In this document: positions 59,317-64,000 of the stretch, piece by piece
How the letters are laid out: each line of letters begins with the position of its first letter
Position numbering within the stretch: position 1 is the first letter of the stretch
Source: Flaccisagitta enflata
Taxonomy: Eukaryota; Chaetognatha; Sagittoidea; Aphragmophora
Direction: 5' to 3'
Assembly: GCA_965153355.1 (NCBI GenBank)
Contig: OZ231126.1
Location: forward strand, 109,368,001 to 109,432,000
DNA length: 64,000 nucleotides
Notes under the pieces: generated by a model
Databases searched by the model: none
Told to the model about the DNA's origin: nothing
What the model saw: only the letters and a program-made list of their open reading frames with translations
Made by a program: the position numbers and the translations under genes

Positions 59317-59523
59317 AACAAGGCCGGATACACGGCTACCCTAGTTGCGTGCGGGTGGGCAGGGGCCATAATTGAGGTCACTCCATCATTTGGGCAGGAG
59401 CAGTGAGGCCAAAAACCGCAAAAACCCAGAAAAAGTAAAGTGTGACGGACGGACGGACCGACCGATGGACCGACCGACAGACCGACAAAGCGGGGTGTAG
59501 AGTCGCGTAGCATGCGACTAAAA
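59317..59523 (+). repeat. ~200-bp dispersed repeat, best full copy
   Basis: AACAAGGCCGGATACACGGC opens it, then TTGCGTGCGGGTGGGCAGGG, GAGGTCACTCCATCATTTGG, GTAAAGTGTGACGGACGGAC, GACCGACAAAGCGGGGTGTA, the hairpin AGTCGCGTAGCATGCGACT (59501-59519) and AAAAAG. No coding capacity. Use it as the family reference. Confidence 0.75.
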
Positions 59524-59574
59524 AGTAACCTGAGGTTGAAATGTTGTCGTGGCAAATGGTCTCCCATGCCCAAA

Positions 59575-59770
59575 CACATACACACAAGCGCGTGTGCACA
59601 TGCACGCACATGCACGTACACACACACACACTTGCGCGCATACACACACATACATTCGCACGCACACACATTCGCACCCACACACACACACACGCACACA
59701 CACACACACACACACACACTAACACACACACACATGCACAAACGCACACACAAATGTACACCCACACAAT
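59575..59770 (+). repeat. (CA)n-rich, degenerate
   Basis: CA units interspersed with CGCA, TACA and TGCA. All frames across it are artefacts. Confidence 0.9.
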
Positions 59771-60007
59771 CACGACCATTTTATAGTGTTTTTGTTTTGA
59801 ATTTGGAGGTCGAGGACACGGAGAGGGCAGAAAAGCATGGATGCGAACGCTCCTTATCCGCGTTTACCAAAATCTCGCGCATCCTGTGCGTTGGCATTCG
59901 CATCCCGGATCGCATCCTTATCCCTGTTCGTGGCTATTCCTATGCACCATGTGTTCATGACTAGATCGATGCCATCCAGTATCCCTGCTTAACTTGCATA
60001 TAGCCAA

Positions 60008-60460
60008 TTACATGTATGTACACCAGTTGCCCTGGCGCGGCGGCTGCATATTGCGCATAAAAATAAAGAGACCTGCGTTATGATCATTTGAAAACGTCGC
60101 GTCGGCGGCAGTCGACGTCGCGGGTTGGAACACTTCGTCAGACAACATCGACGACGACGAAACTGACGGCAACGTTGAATGCAGAGGAGGATGAGGAGGA
60201 GGAGTAAAAGGATCAGGAGAGTAAGGATGAGGAGGAGGAGTAAAAGGATCAGGAGAGTGAGGATGAGGAGGAGGATGAGGAGGAGTAAAAGGATCAGGAG
60301 AGGGAGGATGAGGAGGAGGCGACAATGGAGACATAATTGAATTATCAGGGGCGTTGGAGGTGGACATGATAATGGCTGGTTCGGAGTTGTTGTTGTTGTT
60401 GTTGTTGTTTTTGACACTGCTGTTGTGTTTGATAGTGTCAACAAGGAACTGTTGTTTTTG
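60008..60460 (-). CDS. Proline-rich gene, 5' exon with coding minisatellite
   Basis: This minus-strand frame is open from about 60460, with an ATG at 60367. An upstream in-frame part (FLVDTIKHNSS, then Asn run) precedes that ATG, so the true start may be further 5'. It encodes five repeats of an HPPSPDPFTPP-type unit from a ~30-bp DNA repeat (60185-60330), then a Ser/Thr-rich segment with MLSDEVFQPA. The reading likely leaves by a donor near 60080 (ACGCAG|GTCTCT) before the stop at 60008. It probably joins the exon at 59316-58613, because both are minus-strand, disordered and Pro-rich. No domain recognised. Confidence 0.4.
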   Translation of the reverse strand, partial: QKQQFLVDTIKHNSSVKNNNNNNNNSEPAIIMSTSNAPDNSIMSPLSPPPHPPSPDPFTPPHPPPHPHSPDPFTPPPHPYSPDPFTPPPHPPLHSTLPSVSSSSMLSDEVFQPATSTAADATFSNDHNAGLFIFMRNMQPPRQGNWCTYM

Positions 60461-61300
60461 TTGTTATTTCATTTTGTTGTTTTCGTCGTCGCTTTTCGTT
60501 TTATAGTCGTTGTTTTAATCTTTTGAGGTGACGGTGGTGAATATAATTTACGACATTGCATCGCATTAGGTGAGGTCAACAGCCAACACGATATTTACGT
60601 GAAAATAAAACCTACAGAAACAAGATACGGCTGGAATGTGGAACCTATTCTTACAATCTCCAAGTTGTACGGACCTAGGGTGGTAAAATGCTGAGCGATA
60701 GTGATGCGATACGGCTGGAAAGTGGGTCCTTTTCTTACGATCTCCTAGTTGTACGGACCTAGGATTGTAAAATGCTGAGCTTTAGTGGTGTGAGTCTAAA
60801 TTGTCGTGCACGTGGCTCTATGAACCGCTATTTCGGTCGGTCTGTCAATAGGTTGGTTAGTTGGTTGGCTTGTTATAGCTGTTAAAGCGGTTCATTGCCC
60901 CTACCACCCCCTCCTAAGCACAAACACTACAAAAGATAACAGCCGCAGCATCTCAAATGCAGGTTCTCACACTTTTCGATTCGAACATTATGGACGGACG
61001 GATGGACGGAGAGACGGATGGATGGATGGAAGGACAGACAGATAGACCGACCGACTAAGCATAATGTAAAATTGCGTAAACAATGAAATATTCATCATTT
61101 GCAATTTTATTATCACACGATCATTGCAATTTTTCGCTTACTTTATCCGACAGACGGAAATGTAAGACGAGTCACAGCCAGCTAATAGTGAGCCAGGCGA
61201 CAAATTGTCTGCTTTTGCCTTAACCACTTCCGCCAATTGTTTTAAATTATGAGAGCAAACTCATTCAGCTTTATAATTCTCACTGATTTGGTTGCGTATT
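60461..61300. other. Gene-free stretch with an 84-bp tandem pair
   Basis: ATACGGCTGGAA(T/A)GTGG starts two ~84-bp units at 60625 and 60709, both with GTTGTACGGACCTAGG. 60970-61050 is a GGAC/GGAT tail of a degraded hairpin repeat. No supported gene. Confidence 0.55.
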
Positions 61301-61920
61301 CCAAGCTCTGAATGTTGGTATGTTGGTCCATTTGATTGTCAGATTGTTATTGTTTTTGCCTCTCTCATTTACATTCTGTATACCCGCTGAGTGGGCCAAA
61401 CCATACTATATAATGGTCTTAGAATTCAGTCAAATGCTACACGACTTAACGAGAAGCTTTGTCTGTCAATTCATTGATCCGTCCGTCCATACTTTTAAAG
61501 ACGTTGATTATAAACGTGGAATAACATGCTTTACTTGCGTTTTTTGCTGTCCGTCTGTCCGTTCATCTACGGGTCAGTCACGCTCAAGTTTAAAAGCATG
61601 AAAACGCGCATTTTCAATGCTAAGGTTGTGATTGTGCAAGTGTTGAAGGGGGGGGGATAAATGCCCCTGCCCAGCCGTCCGCAACGATATTGTCACCTTG
61701 GGCTGCTGCTTGTTCATTTGTCTGTAGTAGCATCCATTTGTGCCTTCATTTACATTTCAACACTTGAAATTCTTTTAAAGCCCTTCCGGGTAACTCAATC
61801 TGTTAGCCTCATGATTTTTAAAGAGGCCTAACAGACCAACATAGTCTCAGACAGTCTGAGACAAACGGAAGGATGAACGGATCTTCTTGTAGAGACGCAC
61901 TAACCTTTATGTAATGATTC
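61301..61920. other. Gene-free stretch with repeat fragments
   Basis: Fragments of the hairpin family occur near 61440-61500 (GAAGCTTTGTCTGTC) and 61550-61700 (CGTCCG, GCCCCTGCCCAGCC). No gene supported. Confidence 0.4.
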
Positions 61921-61925
61921 GACGA

Positions 61926-62142
61926 TTTTTAGTCGCGTGCTTGCGACTCTACAACCTGCTATGCTGGTCGGTTGGTCTGTCGGTCGGTCGCCATTAGCTT
62001 TCTTTAGCGTTTTTGGCGTTTTCGTGCCTTTTTTTGTATTACTGCTCCTGCCGCAAAGCTCGAGTTAGCATGTTAGATCACCGCCCCTGCCCACGCGACG
62101 CCCACGCGACTTCGGTAGCCGTGTATCCGGCCTTGTTTATTG
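61926..62142 (-). repeat. ~200-bp dispersed hairpin repeat, full copy
   Basis: Read on the plus strand: TTTTTAG, hairpin AGTCGCGTGCTTGCGACT (61931-61948), CTACAACCTGCTATG, (GGTC)n, a divergent middle, CCCCTGCCCACGCGACG, GTAGCCGTGTATCCGGCC, TTGTTT. It is the reverse-oriented counterpart of 59317-59523 with a different middle. Confidence 0.7.
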
Positions 62143-63309
62143 ATTGATTCATTAAATTCTGTCCTAGCAAATCCTAGTCGGTAAAATCGCGCGATCCGAG
62201 TTGACTGATCTGTAATTTTCACACAAATCTCATCAGATCAAATAGCTTTGACAATCGATGACTGTAAAGCCTCGACACTTCCACTCAATGATGAGGGTAG
62301 CTCGGAAACCATTTGAGACAAAGTAAACAATCATTGAATGAAAGAAAGAAGAATCAATGCATGCAATATAGTAGTAATAAGACTTAGTTTAAATAGGCAC
62401 ATGATATTCTTTACAAATGCCAAAGCATGTCTTTTTCAAATTGACAGTCCAAGGGGCAAGGGGCCCTATTAGGGCAGTGCATTAGTACCCCTGCGATGCC
62501 TGTCAGTGTCAAGTCAAAACAAAGCAGGTTATCCAAAGCTTCTGAGGGCTGCTTTGAGATTTTATAGGGCCGATTTGAGGCCTAAGAAACCTGATTAGGG
62601 GCTTTAGCCGGCCAAAAGTTGACATCGTTGGGGGTAGAGGAGAGATGAAACTTAAAACGCCATTTTACTCTGTATCTCATAGGAAATCGTCCCTTTTAGG
62701 GTCGCTGCCCAAAAAGGTCATTTTCGCATCCGTTGGTCCCTCACTTATTCGGCGCAGTGTTGTTGTTATTTGCCGGGGAGTCTTACCCGGAGGGAAGGTA
62801 TACAGATTTGGCTTCTTCGAGACGCTATACGGCCACCACATTGGGCTCATGTACTTTGGCCTGTTTGCAAGTTTTGTCGCAAGTGTTGTGACAAGTGTTG
62901 TCTCTGTTTGCCATTTCCGTTCCGCGTTTTGAGCATTGGCTTTGCCTTTTAAGGGATTCACCTTTGTCGCCTATGCCATTGGTACTTTTTGCAACATCAG
63001 TCAGAATGTTCTTTTTTTCCTCACTCAGGCAAGATCTTCAAATAGCTATCTTTGCAATTGATACTAAAATGAAGCTTAACTCTTTCGACACCATTAAAAT
63101 TGAGCATTTATTTAAAGATATGAAAGTTGGATTACATTACCACTAAACCATATTTGGGAAAAGGACAAGAGATACATTCAGGACACATGGCGTTTGATCG
63201 AAGACTAGGGCAACAAAAACGAGTGATTAATTAACAACAATTTAACAGGTGAGAAACAATAAGTGATCAAGTGTTAATCAAGGCAATGAAAGGAATTCAG
63301 ATTTATCGA
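62143..63309. other. Gene-free stretch with minisatellite-family module
   Basis: 62450-62710 matches the module of 39840-40110 (GGGCCCTATTAGGGC, GATTTGAGGCCTAA, CCCTTTTAGGGTCGCTGCCC). Frames at 62645-63146 on both strands have no recognisable feature. Confidence 0.5.

Positions 63310-63408
<99 letters not shown>
63310..63408 (+). repeat. (TTG)n microsatellite, about 33 units
   Basis: Perfect TTG repeat. Confidence 0.95.
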
Positions 63409-63765
63409 ATGTATTATGTTCCATGAATCATGTCACTCATCGATGTAAAAATAAAAGGCTGCAAACTCCATAGAAAGGACTGACAGGGTTGAAAGATTAA
63501 AGATTAATTCAATTTATTATTGTTATAGTTGTATAATCTCATTCTAAATGTAGAATCTAGGATGCATCGACCAGACTTACAAATTTTGCCCATGCCGGCA
63601 AGTATATGAATAATCAAATCATTTCCTTCGCGCGATTTCTACTACATGACGGCCATACACGGGTACAAGAAGCGGAAATTTGTTCGCAATGGCTCACCAT
63701 AAGAATACAGCATTGTGCAATTGCAATGGAGATGAAATCAACCAAATTGATTTATTCAATTTACT

Positions 63766-63777
63766 TACACACACGCA

Positions 63778-63862
<85 letters not shown>
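63766..63862 (+). repeat. (CA)n microsatellite
   Basis: Nearly perfect CA repeat. The His/Thr frames are artefacts. The sequence after it to the window end shows no gene. Confidence 0.95.
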
Positions 63863-63864
<2 letters not shown>

Positions 63865-64000
63865 AGGTTGTATACAATGAACATCTACGCCTCCCGGCTT
63901 AAATGCTTCTCATTGGCCCTCCGCGAAATCTCTTTTAGGTTCGCTTTAAACAAGTCGATCGCGTTGACTGCAGTTCCCCAGCTGAGCGTGACTCCGTGGC

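Noticed and set aside
62645-62961. 95-residue frames on both strands
   Set aside because: They overlap a dispersed module, mirror each other and show no domain or splice support.

Overview
The window reads as animal (metazoan) nuclear DNA. It is AT-rich, has GT-AG introns with GTAAGT-type donors, AATAAA polyadenylation signals, very long simple repeats ((GAA)n, (TTG)n, (CT)n, (CA)n, (CCGT)n), and pieces of Ty3/Gypsy and non-LTR retrotransposons. I cannot name the species. A repeat-rich invertebrate with env-bearing LTR elements (for example a tunicate or larvacean) is only a guess.

The main object is a complete LTR-bounded element at 2747-13611 (10,865 bp). Its two 501-bp LTRs look identical over the stretches I compared. 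It has a 4-bp GGGG target duplication, a purine tract, and a tRNA-Leu primer binding site. All signals are oriented on the minus strand. Only one gene follows that orientation: an errantivirus/baculovirus-F-like envelope gene (3339-4973), placed as expected beside the 3' LTR. No minus-strand gag or pol is visible. The interior instead carries three plus-strand genes antisense to the element: a two-exon acidic protein (5303-6153), a three-exon protein ending in a PPxY late-domain-like motif (6684-8036), and an unspliced 1,423-codon ORF (8842-13113) with a Cys/His zinc-binding segment and a truncated Gag-capsid-like C-terminus. This antisense ORF runs straight into 45 nt of the 3' half of tRNA-Leu, including the non-genomic CCA, and stops at the first LTR codon.

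13.6-21.6 kb is a desert of simple repeats, minisatellites and a dispersed hairpin repeat. 21.5-32.5 kb is a near-identical head-to-tail duplication of about 5.5 kb (21533-27023 and 27024-32492), carrying a LINE 3' fragment and a Gypsy RNase H fragment. From 31.7 to 38.5 kb the Gypsy fragment reappears inverted, giving arms of about 2.1 kb around a 2.6-kb spacer with a degenerate satellite. 38.5-50.4 kb is minisatellites, an orientation-switching ~304-bp satellite (41.4-45.2 kb) and other degenerate repeats, with no gene I can support.

50.9-60.5 kb holds host-type genes: a low-complexity minus-strand gene with a frame break (50959-52187), a secreted protein with nine tandem six-cysteine (Kazal-like) domains, one per exon (53329-57048), and a proline-rich minus-strand gene whose frame holds a single TAG inside a CAG run (58613-60460). 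60.5-64.0 kb returns to repeats.

A dispersed short repeat occurs throughout. It is marked by TTTTTAG, a 16-23-nt hairpin, CTATAAGAGGCTTTGTC and a (CCGT)n-type tail. Its hairpin stem sequence differs between copies with matching changes on both sides.
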